Positions 9,081 to 17,860 are shown, counted from the stretch's first letter. The stretch: 64,000 nt of DNA from Lactococcus sp. dk101 (GCF_009601055.1 NZ_WITI01000002.1:62001-126000); one strand, 5' to 3'. Notes: a model not told the origin generated them from the letters alone. A program made the numbers and translations.

Positions 9081-12000
9081 TGAGTACAAATTTTGATTTT
9101 TTAAATTTGGAGTTAGAAACTACAGAATTATTTCAAACGGCAAATTTTGCTGAACAGAATTATACATCCAAAGATTATGAAGGAACGCTAACAAAAGTAA
9201 GAAAATTGGCTGAAAATACAGCTCAAGCTATTCTAGTAAAGGAAGGCAAAGATTTAGATGAGCGTTCAAGCTTTAATGATAATTTGCGTGAAATTAAAGC
9301 CTATCAATTTGAACCTTTTATTATAGATGCATTTTATGATGTCAAAAAATTAGGAAACGATTCGGCGCATAATCTTAATAGTCGGAGTGCTACTCAAGAG
9401 AATGCAAAACTTGCCCTTAATAAAATTTTTGTGATACTCGTTTGGTATGTAAAAAAATATATTTCACCAGATATTCAACCTGTTTATATGGATTTTCTAG
9501 AACCCCAAGCGGAGAAACTCTATCAAACGGCAGAGCGTAAGTTGATTTATATTCAAACTGTTGATAATTCCGATGGGCTTTCTCCACGATATGAAGGAAC
9601 TCAAAAAATTGGCGAAGCATCGATTTCAGAGGAAGATGAGGAACAAAATACAGAGCCCAACAGTGATTTTTTGAGGAAAAAGGCCAGTCAACGGATTAAA
9701 CAATATATGACAACGGCGGGATTGCCTTGGAAAATAGAATGGGCAGAACTTGCAGTTCGATATAGACCCAAAGAGTGGTTTCATGATAAAGCAGTGCATC
9801 AAGTTTTGGAACGTTCAGGTGTTAAGCGTGCTGATAAATTAGGCGGTACAGAATGGTTTCAAACTGACTTAGAAACAGCGAAACAAGCGATTGAAGCTGT
9901 TAAAAATCGGCAATCAGCCTTAAATATCGTCTCGGAACCAAGTCCTGAATATCAAATCAAACTTCGGCCCGAGCAAAAATCAGCTGTAGAACAAACAAAA
10001 AAGGTATTCAAAGATAAGAAAAATAAAAAAATGCTCTGGAATGCAAAAATGCGTTTTGGTAAAACATTGACCTCGCTCCAACTTATCAAAGATGAACACT
10101 ATCAAAAAGTACTTATCATGACCCATCGTCCGGTAGTGTCAGACTCATGGTTTGAAGATTTTGGTAAAATGAAGATGGCGGACGAAAACTATCGTTTCGG
10201 TTCAGAAAATAAAGGAGAACGACTTGGAAATTTGAAATCAGGCGATACACCATTCATCTATTTTGTCTCTATTCAAAAGCTCCGTTATGATGGCGGGAAA
10301 GCAGATCTCAGCGAATTTTCAGACGTGGACTGGGATTTGATTATCATTGACGAAGCCCACGAAGGGACGCAGACGGAGCTTGCGGATAATGTGTTGAAAT
10401 CTCTTAATAAAATAAATACAAAAATCCTGTCACTCAGTGGTACACCGTTCAATATTCAAGATCAATATGATGAAAAAGCTGTCTATACATGGGATTATAC
10501 GATGGAGCAAAATGCTAAAAATCATTGGCACTATGAGCATCCACTTGAGCCAAATCCTTATGAAACGCTGCCAAAGGTCAATATGTACACCTTTGAAATG
10601 AAGCATAAAGAGCGATTTGCGGAAGAATCAAAAGCGTTTAATTTCCGTGAATTTTTCCGAGTAGATGAGTATGGTGAACTTGTACATAAATTAGATGTCA
10701 ATGCGTTTTTGGATAATATCACGAATCAAGATAGTTCGACAAATTATCCATTTTCAACGGCTCAATATCGCAATGAACTCCGTCATACCTTGTGGCTCAT
10801 GCCAGGTGTCAAAGAAGCCAACGCTTTTGAGAAATTGCTCAACGCACATCGAATTTTTGGTCAAGAATACAAAATCATCAATGTCGTTAAAAATGACAAA
10901 TTCGATAATAACGAGGTCGCGACGGCAGGTGACCTCGATAAAGTTAGACAGGCTATCGGTGACCCTAGCCAGACCAAAACCATTACGTTAACAGTAAGAA
11001 AATTGACGACAGGTGTCAATATTCCTGAGTGGACGGCAGTATTATTCCTTTCAAATACGAACAGTGCGATGAACTATCTTCAAGCGGCTTTCCGTGCGCA
11101 AACGCCATTTTCTCATGAAAAGCTCGGTATGAAGAAAAATTGTTATATCTTTGACTTTGCGCCTGACCGTGCCCTTGCTGTCATGGCCGAGAGTGCGCAA
11201 ATCAACTCGGGTGTCGGCAAGAAAAATACCGTTCAACAAAAAGAAGCGATGACACGCTTGCTTAATTTTATGCCGATTTTGGGACAAACAGCAAACGGTA
11301 TGAAAGTTTTTAACGTGGACAATATGCTGACGCAACTCAAGAAAGTCTATGCAGAAAAAGCAGTGCGTTCAGGATTTGAAGATGACTCGCTCTATAATGA
11401 TGAGCTTTTGACACTTGATGAAGCAGATTTGAATGATTTTAAGAATTTGAAAGAAATTGTCGGTAAAACGAATCTTGCAGGACTTCCAAAGAAAATTGAA
11501 ATCAATAAACAAGGCTTGACCGATGAGGAGTACGATCAAGCCGAAAAAGCGCAGAAGAAGCCCAAACGTGAGCGAACGCCGGAAGAAAATGAAGCGATAG
11601 AAAAGACGAAGCAAGCTAAAAAACAACGTAAAACGATGATTTCTATTCTTCGTGGCATTTCTATCCGCATCCCGATGATGATTTACGGCATGGAACTTGA
11701 TATTGATAAAGAGGTTGATATTGATGAGTTTGTCAATCAAGTGGATAGCGTTTCTTGGGAAGAATTTATGCCTAGAGGGATTAAAAAATCTGATTTCAAA
11801 CGCTTTGCAAAATACTACGACCCTGAGGTTTTCATCGAGGCGGGGCGCATCATCCGTCAACGTGCCAAATCTTATGATGACTTGGAATATACCGAGCGTG
11901 CAGAGAAAATCGCAGAGCTTTTCGGGACGTTCAAAAATCCTGATAAAGAAACGGTTTTGACACCGTGGCGCGTGGTCAATCTCCAACTGTCTAAAACGAT

Positions 12001-12535
12001 TGGTGGGCTGCGTTATTTTGATGAAAACTTTGAAAATACGACGTTGAACGGTCAAGAGTCTATTTGTTGGGTCGAAACTGACTTGAGTCATGAAGTGTTT
12101 CATCCGACGAGCAAAATTCTTGAGATCAATTCAAAGACAGGGCTTTATCCACTTTATGTCGCAAGTTCTATCTTTTATCAACAGCGAAATCAGCTCAATA
12201 ATGACCGTGCAGGACAAATCAGTAAGTTGGATGAAGATGAAATCATCCAAAGAATTTTAGAGGATAACATCTATGTCATCGCCAAAACGCCGATGGCGAA
12301 GACGATTACACAGCGTACGATGGCAGGTTATAAGGATTGGACTACGAATATTTTGTATGTGGAAGATATTAACCAGAAGCTAAAAGCTAATCTTAAAAAT
12401 ACCGTAGAAGAAATACAAAAAGGACTGAATGTAATGAAATTTGATGTTGTGGTGGGGAATCCGCCTTATCAGGAAGAAACGAAAGATACTAGCGATATAC
12501 CAATTTATCATTTATTCATGGAAGCTGCTTATTAA
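9080..12535 (+). pseudogene. large restriction-type helicase plus methylase gene, N-terminal part, cut by an in-frame TAA
   Basis: 1151 aa to the stop. Order: a DUF4145-like N-terminal domain (about residues 10-135); a ResIII/DEAD superfamily-2 motor with motif I AKMRFGKTLTS near 322, DEAH box near 427, LSGTPF near 453, motif V TTGVNIPEW near 643 and motif VI-like YLQAAFRAQ; a lysine-rich linker near 830; and, at 1127-1130, the adenine-methylase motif NPPY. Reading stops at TAA 12533-12535, only about 20 codons after NPPY. The same frame stays open from 12536 to 13447 and continues the family sequence, so the intact gene would be about 1454 aa. I see no recognisable nuclease motif. Either a nonsense mutation (one base from AAA/CAA/GAA) or a sequencing error. 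Related two-gene restriction systems are widespread in Firmicutes (recollection, not searched). Confidence 0.75.
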
Positions 12536-12616
12536 GTTGCAGCCAAAGCAGTTTTAATCACTCCAGCGCGATTTTTATTTAATGCAGGAAAGACACCGAA
12601 ATCATGGAATGAAAAA

Positions 12617-13447
12617 ATGCTTCAAGATAAACATTTTAAGGTTGTCTATTTTAATCAAAATAGTGCAGAAGTTTTCCCTAATACAGATATTAAAGGAGGT
12701 CTAGTTGTAAGTTATAGAGATGAGAAACAAAACTTTGGTGCTATTGATGTTTTCACTCATTTTGAAGAACTAAATACAATTCTAAAAAAAGTTGTCAATG
12801 ATAAATTTGAACCATTAAGTGATTATGTGACTTTGCAAAACAAATTTAATTTAGAAGTGCTGTACAATGATTTTCCTGAATTAAAGCAGATTATCGGAAG
12901 TGATGGAAAAGAACAACGTTTAACAACACCTGCTTTTGAGCAATTATCAGTATTTACTGATGAAAAAAGGGGAAATGAAGATGTTCAAATTCTTGGGCTA
13001 ACAAAGAACAAACGATTATATAAATGGATAAATAGAAAATATTTGCAAGAATATGGAAATCTTGAATCATATAAAGTTTTAGTTCCAAAAGCCAATGGAA
13101 CAGGAGCGATTGGCGAAGTGCTTTCCACCCCCCTAATCGGGGAGCCCCTAATCGGGTTTACCCAAAGTTTTATTTCTTTAGGTATATTTTCTAAAGAGAA
13201 TGAAGCTCAAAATATGATTAAATATATTAAAACAAAATTTGCTCGTGCAATGCTTGGGATTTTGAAAATCACACAAGATAATCCAAAGTCAACATGGCGA
13301 AAAGTCCCCCTCCAAGACTTCACATCCAACTCCGACATCGACTGGACAAAATCAATCCCTGAAATTGACCAACAACTCTATGCCAAGTATGGACTTGATG
13401 AACATGAGATTGCGTTTATTGAGGAGAAAGTTAAGCAGATGCTTTGA
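12617..13447 (+). pseudogene. C-terminal methylase/target-recognition fragment of the interrupted gene
   Basis: 276 aa from the first ATG, in the same frame as the upstream 1151-aa part; codons 12536-12616 between the TAA and this ATG also read as family-like protein (AVLITPARFLFNAGKTPK). It carries Eco57I-type methylase C-terminal sequence: NTDIKGGLVVSYRD, GEVLSTPLIGEPLIGFTQ, and VPLQDFTSNSDIDW near the end. A direct repeat CCCCTAATCGGG occurs twice within 13128-13157 and is unusually GC-rich for its surroundings. The internal ATG has only a weak ribosome site, so separate translation is doubtful. Without readthrough or correction the methylase would be inactive. Confidence 0.7.
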
Positions 13448-13557
13448 GCTTTAGCTCATTAGCAGTCGCTTGCCATTTTGCGTTAGTGCTTTAGCACTTT
13501 ACAGCAAATGGACAGCGTAGCATGCGTTCACGAAGTGCTAGAGCGATGGATTAAAGC
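13441..13557. repeat. dense palindromic region after the restriction-modification genes
   Basis: Within about 115 nt: GAGCT/AGCTC hairpin at 13446-13457; AGTGCT/AGCACT hairpin (13485-13498) nested in CCATTTTGC (13473-13481) against GCAAATGG (13504-13511); and AAGTGCTA (13533-13540), which can instead pair with TAGCACTT (13492-13499). It could be a REP-like element or a decayed repeat. No ORF. Confidence 0.5.
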
Positions 13558-13592
13558 AAAAACTAGAGATTTAATTATCTCTAGTTTTTTGT
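13558..13592 (+). terminator. terminator of the restriction-modification operon
   Basis: AACTAGAGAT and ATCTCTAGTT arms around TTAATT, followed by a T-run; A-run on the other side makes it potentially bidirectional. Confidence 0.85.
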
Positions 13593-13601
13593 CAAAATAA
13601 A

Positions 13602-13627
13602 AGAAAAAACCCAGCGACAAGCTGGAT
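13602..13627 (-). terminator. terminator of the reductase-apbE-PAS operon
   Basis: On the minus strand CCAGC, loop TTGTC, GCTGG, then a run of six T. It lies about 85 nt beyond the PAS gene stop. Confidence 0.75.
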
Positions 13628-13710
13628 TTAATCGGAATATTTCCCTATCTCCACGCATGCGTGTACGTATAGAGCGATGAACTAAATCATCCTTTCGTTC
13701 CACATTTGGC

Positions 13711-14199
13711 CTATTCTGATTTTTCAGAATTATGTGGGGTACGAATACCGCGGAAGCCTTGGATACGCGTGATGTCACCTGTGAATTCCATACATCCAAG
13801 ATATGTGCCATCGGCATCACGCAAGGCGTAATAATTGATGTAGCAAGTCTTTCCAGCCATTGGAAACCATTGTTCATAATGGTCTGCAGAGCCGTCGTGG
13901 AAACTGTCCAAGATTTTTTGAACGGTTGGGCGAATGCGCTCAGGTTTTTCTGGGTGCAATGAAAGTAAATCTTGTTCTAATTGGTAAGGATAGCGTTGGT
14001 GCATCCGTGTATCGCTGTCAGTAAAGTAAACAAATTTGTCATTGGCGTCGATCAAATCGATTTCAAATGGCATCATGTTAAGCATCGTTCTTAGAAGTTT
14101 TAAGTCAAAATGTCCTGTTGGTAAATTGATATTGCCCAGTTCATCAATATATGTTTTTGCGTCTTCGTCTTTTTGGTCGCGTTCGCGTGTCATAACCAT
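13711..14199 (-). CDS. PAS-domain protein (DUF438-type PAS)
   Basis: 162 aa. After a short N-terminal region (LPTGHFDLKLLRTML, about residues 26-40), one PAS domain spans about 42-145: EIDLIDANDKFVYFTDSD, then HPEKPERIRPTVQKIL and YINYYALRDADGTYLG ending in FTGDITRIQ. This resembles the C-terminal PAS of DUF438 proteins, which can bind haem or flavin. No output domain is present, so it is a sensor-only or scaffold protein. AAGGAG ribosome site overlapping the apbE stop codon, 11 nt gap; third gene of the flavin operon. Redox or ligand sensing for the neighbouring flavin proteins is inference. Confidence 0.8.
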   Translation of the reverse strand: MVMTRERDQKDEDAKTYIDELGNINLPTGHFDLKLLRTMLNMMPFEIDLIDANDKFVYFTDSDTRMHQRYPYQLEQDLLSLHPEKPERIRPTVQKILDSFHDGSADHYEQWFPMAGKTCYINYYALRDADGTYLGCMEFTGDITRIQGFRGIRTPHNSEKSE

Positions 14200-14210
14200 G
14201 TTAATTCTCC

Positions 14211-15164
14211 TTATTTGATATAAAAGTCGTGATTGATAATGCGTAGTTGGTCAGCTTTAATGTTGACTAGCTTTATAGATTTGTCCTGATAGATAAAAAT
14301 GGCTGAATGGGCATAATCGGCAGGGATTTCCTGTGCGAAAAAGAGCCGTGTGGTCTCAATCTCGGCATCAACCGATTTGTCAGTAATGACAGTTACGCTG
14401 ACAAGGTCAGTTTCAAAAGGATAACCCGTTTTTGAATCAAAAATGTGATGATAAGATCTGCCATTGATTTCAAAATGGCGCTCTGCAATGCCAGAAGTGA
14501 CCACTGAGCAATGACGCGTCAAAAGTTGCACCACAGCTTCATCAGAAGCCCCGAATGGATCGCGAATGCCAATCCGCCAGTTCTGATCGTCATGATGAGG
14601 AGCAGACCCCATAAGCACCAGATTGCCTCCCAGATTGATGATGGCAGAGCTGACACCGTAGGCAGCAAAATAATCGCGCACCCGGTCGGCGATATAGCCT
14701 TTGGCAATCGCACCCAAATCAAGTTCCATTCCAGCCTTGGGCAAAAATATGGAAAAATCTGCATCCGAAAGTTCAATCTTGTCAGGGCTGACAAGAGCCA
14801 ATTTTTCCTCAATCTCGGCTGCTGTCGGAAGTTTGGCATCTTTAAAACCAATGTGCCACAGTTTGACTAAAGGGCCAATTGCAGCATTGAAGCCAAAATG
14901 TTCTTGACTTTGCTCAACTGCTTGTTTTGTCAGCTGATAGACAGCGTCGGAAACTTGGACGGCTGATTTTCCAGCGGCAAGATTGACGGTCATCAGCTCT
15001 GACAAGGGGCGATTGACCGTCAGTAAATCTTCATAATGCTGAATTAAGTGAAAAGCGCCATCAAGTAAGTTCTCGTCAGTGCTGCCATAAACGGCCAAAT
15101 CAATCACAGTCCCTAAAGCACGATAACGTTTTGCAATCTGCTTTTTTGCACGTTCTTTTTCCAT
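14211..15164 (-). CDS. apbE: FAD:protein FMN transferase (ApbE), cytosolic form
   Basis: About 317 aa. ApbE splits FAD and attaches FMN by a phosphoester bond to Thr/Ser in acceptor motifs. Family landmarks: RYRALGTVIDLAVYGS at the N-terminus, LDLGAIAKGYIADRV mid-protein, INLGGNLVLMGS, the HHIFDSKTGYPF motif and VDAEIETTRLFF. There is no signal peptide or lipobox, unlike many ApbE proteins, so it should act in the cytoplasm. Start is either ATG 15164, one base beyond the stop codon of the upstream reductase gene, or GTG 15182, overlapping it by 17 nt; both imply coupling. The likely substrate is the reductase with its repeated TGAS tail. An exact TGTCAGNNCTGACA (14780-14793) and a one-mismatch copy (14378-14391) occur inside. 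Confidence 0.92.
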   Translation of the reverse strand: MEKERAKKQIAKRYRALGTVIDLAVYGSTDENLLDGAFHLIQHYEDLLTVNRPLSELMTVNLAAGKSAVQVSDAVYQLTKQAVEQSQEHFGFNAAIGPLVKLWHIGFKDAKLPTAAEIEEKLALVSPDKIELSDADFSIFLPKAGMELDLGAIAKGYIADRVRDYFAAYGVSSAIINLGGNLVLMGSAPHHDDQNWRIGIRDPFGASDEAVVQLLTRHCSVVTSGIAERHFEINGRSYHHIFDSKTGYPFETDLVSVTVITDKSVDAEIETTRLFFAQEIPADYAHSAIFIYQDKSIKLVNIKADQLRIINHDFYIK

Positions 15165-15165
15165 T

Positions 15166-16074
15166 TTAGTGTTTAGAGGCACCTGTTTCGCTATCAGATT
15201 TTTCCGTATCGGCTTCTGATTTTGAAGCGCCTGTGGTCAATGCAACCTTCTCAATCCACCAGCCTTCGCCTTTATCCAAGATGTGAGCATCTGCTTTTGG
15301 TGCTAAAACAACAGGTTTTGCGTGTTCAGATTTTGATGCACCAGTCTTAGCGTCGTGGGTCTCTTTTTTCGAGCTTCCCGTCTCAGCATCAGAAATTGGA
15401 AAGCCAAGATTGATTTTCTCAATCCACCAGCCCTCGCCTTTTTCAAGAATATGAGCAACTTCGTGCAGTGTGTGGACAGGTTTTTCTGTCTTTACAAGCG
15501 CTTTTCCAGTGCGGTCTTGTGCCAAATCACGCATGGATTTGACGGTTTGTGAATAAAGCATGAAATTATTGAAACAGGCTTCAAGAAAACCAATGGTGCG
15601 TTCATCTGACAGCTCATCATGTTCATTGAAACTTTTAGGTGCCCGCCCAAGCAAAAATTGATTTGAGGGCAAGACAAAAGCGTCAATGCCTGGAGAACTG
15701 AGGATTTCACGCAGATTTTGTTGGGCGAAAACGGTACCCATTTGTCCAAGAGAAGTTCCGACAATCATGACTGGCGTATTGGTCAAAGGGTGCTTGCCCC
15801 AAGAGAGCCATTCTATCAGAGATTTCAAACCTGCGGTAATGGAGTGGTCGTATTCGGGCGTTGAGAAGATGACGCCGTCTGATTCTTCAATGGCGCGCGC
15901 AATTTCATTGACACGGGCTAGTGTTGTTGCATAGTCCTCACTAAAAAGTGGAACATCTGTAATTTCTTGCACTTCAATTTGAGCTTGTGCATTGAAATGC
16001 TTTTTCATGTACCAAAGGAGTTTTCGGTTGTAAGAAAAACTGGCATTGGTTCCAACGATAGCAACGTATTTCAT
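15166..16074 (-). CDS. NAD(P)H-dependent FMN reductase-like protein with repeated flavinylation-motif tail
   Basis: 302 aa. Residues 1 to about 190 are a flavodoxin-fold FMN reductase domain: GTNASFSYNRKLL for FMN phosphate, STPEYDHSITAGLKSLIEW, and GTSLGQMGTVFAQQNLR. The C-terminus is different: a duplicated unit begins HILEKGEGWWIEK (about 208-220) and HILDKGEGWWIEK (264-276). Each is followed by two TGxS motifs: DAETGSS (229-235), DAKTGAS (241-247), LTTGAS (279-284) and DSETGAS (294-300). Three of the four fit the known ApbE acceptor pattern D-x-x-(S/T)-G-x-(S/T). With apbE next door, covalent multi-flavinylation of this tail is a strong inference. No FMN_bind or fumarate-reductase domain is present. 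First gene of the operon. Confidence 0.88.
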   Translation of the reverse strand: MKYVAIVGTNASFSYNRKLLWYMKKHFNAQAQIEVQEITDVPLFSEDYATTLARVNEIARAIEESDGVIFSTPEYDHSITAGLKSLIEWLSWGKHPLTNTPVMIVGTSLGQMGTVFAQQNLREILSSPGIDAFVLPSNQFLLGRAPKSFNEHDELSDERTIGFLEACFNNFMLYSQTVKSMRDLAQDRTGKALVKTEKPVHTLHEVAHILEKGEGWWIEKINLGFPISDAETGSSKKETHDAKTGASKSEHAKPVVLAPKADAHILDKGEGWWIEKVALTTGASKSEADTEKSDSETGASKH

Positions 16075-16294
16075 AGCTTGACCGTTCTATTTATTAGAAG
16101 TAGAACCGTTGTTGCAAAGCAACAAACGTCCTTTCTATAGCTTATTATTTAACAATTTCATTTTAATATAAAATTCTTGTGGTGTCAATAGAATACAGAT
16201 GCTATAAAAAAAGAACAGTGAACTCACTGCTTTTCTGTCAGAGCTGACAAAAAAACGAAGGTCACCTTCGTTTTTAATGTTAATTTCTTTTTGA
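16075..16294. other. leader of the reductase operon and terminators of the HdiR-like gene
   Basis: The reductase leader (minus strand) contains TTGTTGC-AAA-GCAACAA and a CGGTTCTA/TAGAACGG-type inverted repeat. A GAAAGGA ribosome-like site there precedes a possible 11-codon TTG ORF that ends in TAG before the reductase ATG. No normal ribosome site adjoins the reductase ATG. The rest holds the triple hairpin cluster. Confidence 0.45.
16212..16279. terminator. three consecutive hairpins downstream of the HdiR-like gene
   Basis: CAGTGA-AC-TCACTG, then an exact TGTCAG-AG-CTGACA (16236-16249), then ACGAAGGT-CACCTTCGT with flanking A- and T-runs. Read on the minus strand the first and last end in T-runs and form two intrinsic terminators for the repressor gene, with the palindrome between them. 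Confidence 0.75.
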
Positions 16295-17017
16295 TTATTG
16301 ATTTCCTTTTTCCCATGAACGGGTACGTGTGTGGAAAATGTCCACAATTTTTGCTTGAGGAAATTCTTTTGTGTCTGCATTATTTTCAGCAATGTATTGC
16401 GCAAAATCAGGATTGTCTTGGTGAATATAAAGCAAACGTCCGCCAGATGTTACAACACGAACAAATTTTTCGTCATTAAAAATAAATCCACCGATATTGT
16501 CAAAATCGATCACTTTGTCATATTTGACAAAGAGCAAATCGCCGTCTTTCGCTTCGGTGAAGAAGTCTGAACCGACAGGTTCAATCACTTGATGGAATTC
16601 TTCAGGAACTTGTGAACTTGGTACGTCAACTTTTGAGTCCAAACGTCCTTGTTGCCATACGTAGTCACCACGATAAATGAAACTTGTGATGGTAACAGTT
16701 GTATAGCCAACTTCAGCAACAGCCTGCTGTTCCAATTTTTCTTGAATAAAATCCATAACCAATTGACGATTATCATTATTTAATTTATTAAATAATTTCT
16801 GGATTTTTTTGTGGTCACGGTCATCGCTCTTTTCAAGCAAATATTCGTCGGACACATCAAAAAAATCGGCAAGTTCTGACAGACGTCGGGCGCTAGGTTG
16901 CTTCCCAAGACGGTAATTTGCGAGAGCGTTTCGAGGATATCCCAGCTCTCGTTCGACTTGATTGAACGATTTTTTCGATTCAACAACAAGCGTTTTTAAA
17001 CGATCATAAAAAGTCAT
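16295..17017 (-). CDS. HdiR-like XRE repressor with S24/LexA-type domain
   Basis: 240 aa. An XRE helix-turn-helix fills about residues 5-62 (FNQVERELGYPRNALANYRLG). Residues about 110-225 resemble the S24 peptidase domain of LexA and phage repressors: Ser150 sits eight residues before DGDLLFV exactly as the LexA catalytic serine does. The position of the catalytic lysine is Arg187 (KFVRVV). In L. lactis HdiR is a heat- and DNA-damage-responsive LexA-like repressor; this is the closest family I can name. Whether this copy self-cleaves is uncertain. GAGGAG ribosome site. Divergent from the double-HTH gene. Confidence 0.8.
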   Translation of the reverse strand: MTFYDRLKTLVVESKKSFNQVERELGYPRNALANYRLGKQPSARRLSELADFFDVSDEYLLEKSDDRDHKKIQKLFNKLNNDNRQLVMDFIQEKLEQQAVAEVGYTTVTITSFIYRGDYVWQQGRLDSKVDVPSSQVPEEFHQVIEPVGSDFFTEAKDGDLLFVKYDKVIDFDNIGGFIFNDEKFVRVVTSGGRLLYIHQDNPDFAQYIAENNADTKEFPQAKIVDIFHTRTRSWEKGNQ

Positions 17018-17300
17018 TTATTAATTCTCCTCAAAAATGTAAATAAATTATTGACAAAACAAACAATCTAGTATATAATCATTTTGTATTTAATGGATTA
17101 CAGAAGCTGGATTGATATTATTTCTGTCATATTGTAACATAAATAATTATATTATATCACATAAAATGATTAAATACAGTTTATGTTTTATAATTAAGCG
17201 TATTTTTCACATTTTTTTATAATATTGATTAAAATAATCCTGGTTTGGCTTTCTGCAATGTTTTTTGTTTTATTAGATTATTATTAGAGAGAAGATACTC
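17018..17300. promoter_or_regulatory. divergent control region between the HdiR-like gene and the double-HTH gene
   Basis: Consensus forward promoter TTGACA (17051-17056), 17-nt spacer, TATAAT (17074-17079); expected start near 17086 gives a leader of about 215 nt. TGTATTTAAT at 17085-17094 and its reverse complement ATTAAATACA at 17169-17178 form a widely spaced inverted repeat, the first copy lying at the transcription start: candidate repressor sites. The rest is very AT-rich with no ORF. Confidence 0.6.
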
Positions 17301-17858
17301 ATGCAAAAAAATGATGAAAATAAAGTGAAGCAATTAAAAGAAATCCGAGCAACATTAAAGTCACAGCGGATTACAACTATAGAATTAGCGAAGTTTTTAA
17401 ACATGGACAGCGCCAATTTGTCAGACTATTTATTCTTTAGAAAGGCACCAGACGATACCCTGATTTTGAGCATTCAAGAAGCGGTGTCACAAATTAAAGA
17501 AGAAGCCAAACTCATCAGAGTCAAACCCATCACTGTGGTAGAACTTCCAAAAGTGTCACCTTCAGAAACTGACGAAAATGAAAGTCTTGACTCAGAGGAA
17601 ATGACTGAAGCTGAGATTTTAGATACAGAAAAGAATTTTGAATATTCTATTCCACCATTAAAACTAGGCACAAAGATTCAATCCATAAGAAATAGACTGT
17701 CGCTTTCAGAAGCAGAATTCGCTCAAATCATGCAACCCGCCGTTTCAACTGAAACGGTCATGTACTGGGAAAATAATTTCGGTACACCTTTACTTGATTA
17801 TTGCATACAAATCAGTGACATGGGCGTTGTGACACTTGATTGGTTATTAAAAGACTGA
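17301..17858 (+). CDS. double helix-turn-helix regulator, unknown target
   Basis: 185 aa, not a family I can name. The N-terminal part (about residues 8-65) looks like a short helix-turn-helix (TTIELAKFLNMDSANLSDYL). An acidic linker follows (about 85-115). The C-terminal part (about 118-185) resembles an XRE domain: LGTKIQSIRNRLSLSEAEFA, then VSTETVMYWENNFGTP. Two DNA-binding-like modules with no sensor domain suggest a small regulator. It is divergent from the HdiR-like repressor, which may control it (inference). Weak ribosome site (AGAGAGAAG). Confidence 0.65.
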   Translation: MQKNDENKVKQLKEIRATLKSQRITTIELAKFLNMDSANLSDYLFFRKAPDDTLILSIQEAVSQIKEEAKLIRVKPITVVELPKVSPSETDENESLDSEEMTEAEILDTEKNFEYSIPPLKLGTKIQSIRNRLSLSEAEFAQIMQPAVSTETVMYWENNFGTPLLDYCIQISDMGVVTLDWLLKD

Positions 17859-17860
17859 GT

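Noticed and set aside
13128-13157. Direct repeat CCCCTAATCGGG twice in the methylase C-terminal fragment
   Set aside because: Encodes the family-typical PLIGEPLIG sequence; too short and coding, so not treated as a recombination or CRISPR repeat. No CRISPR array exists in the window.
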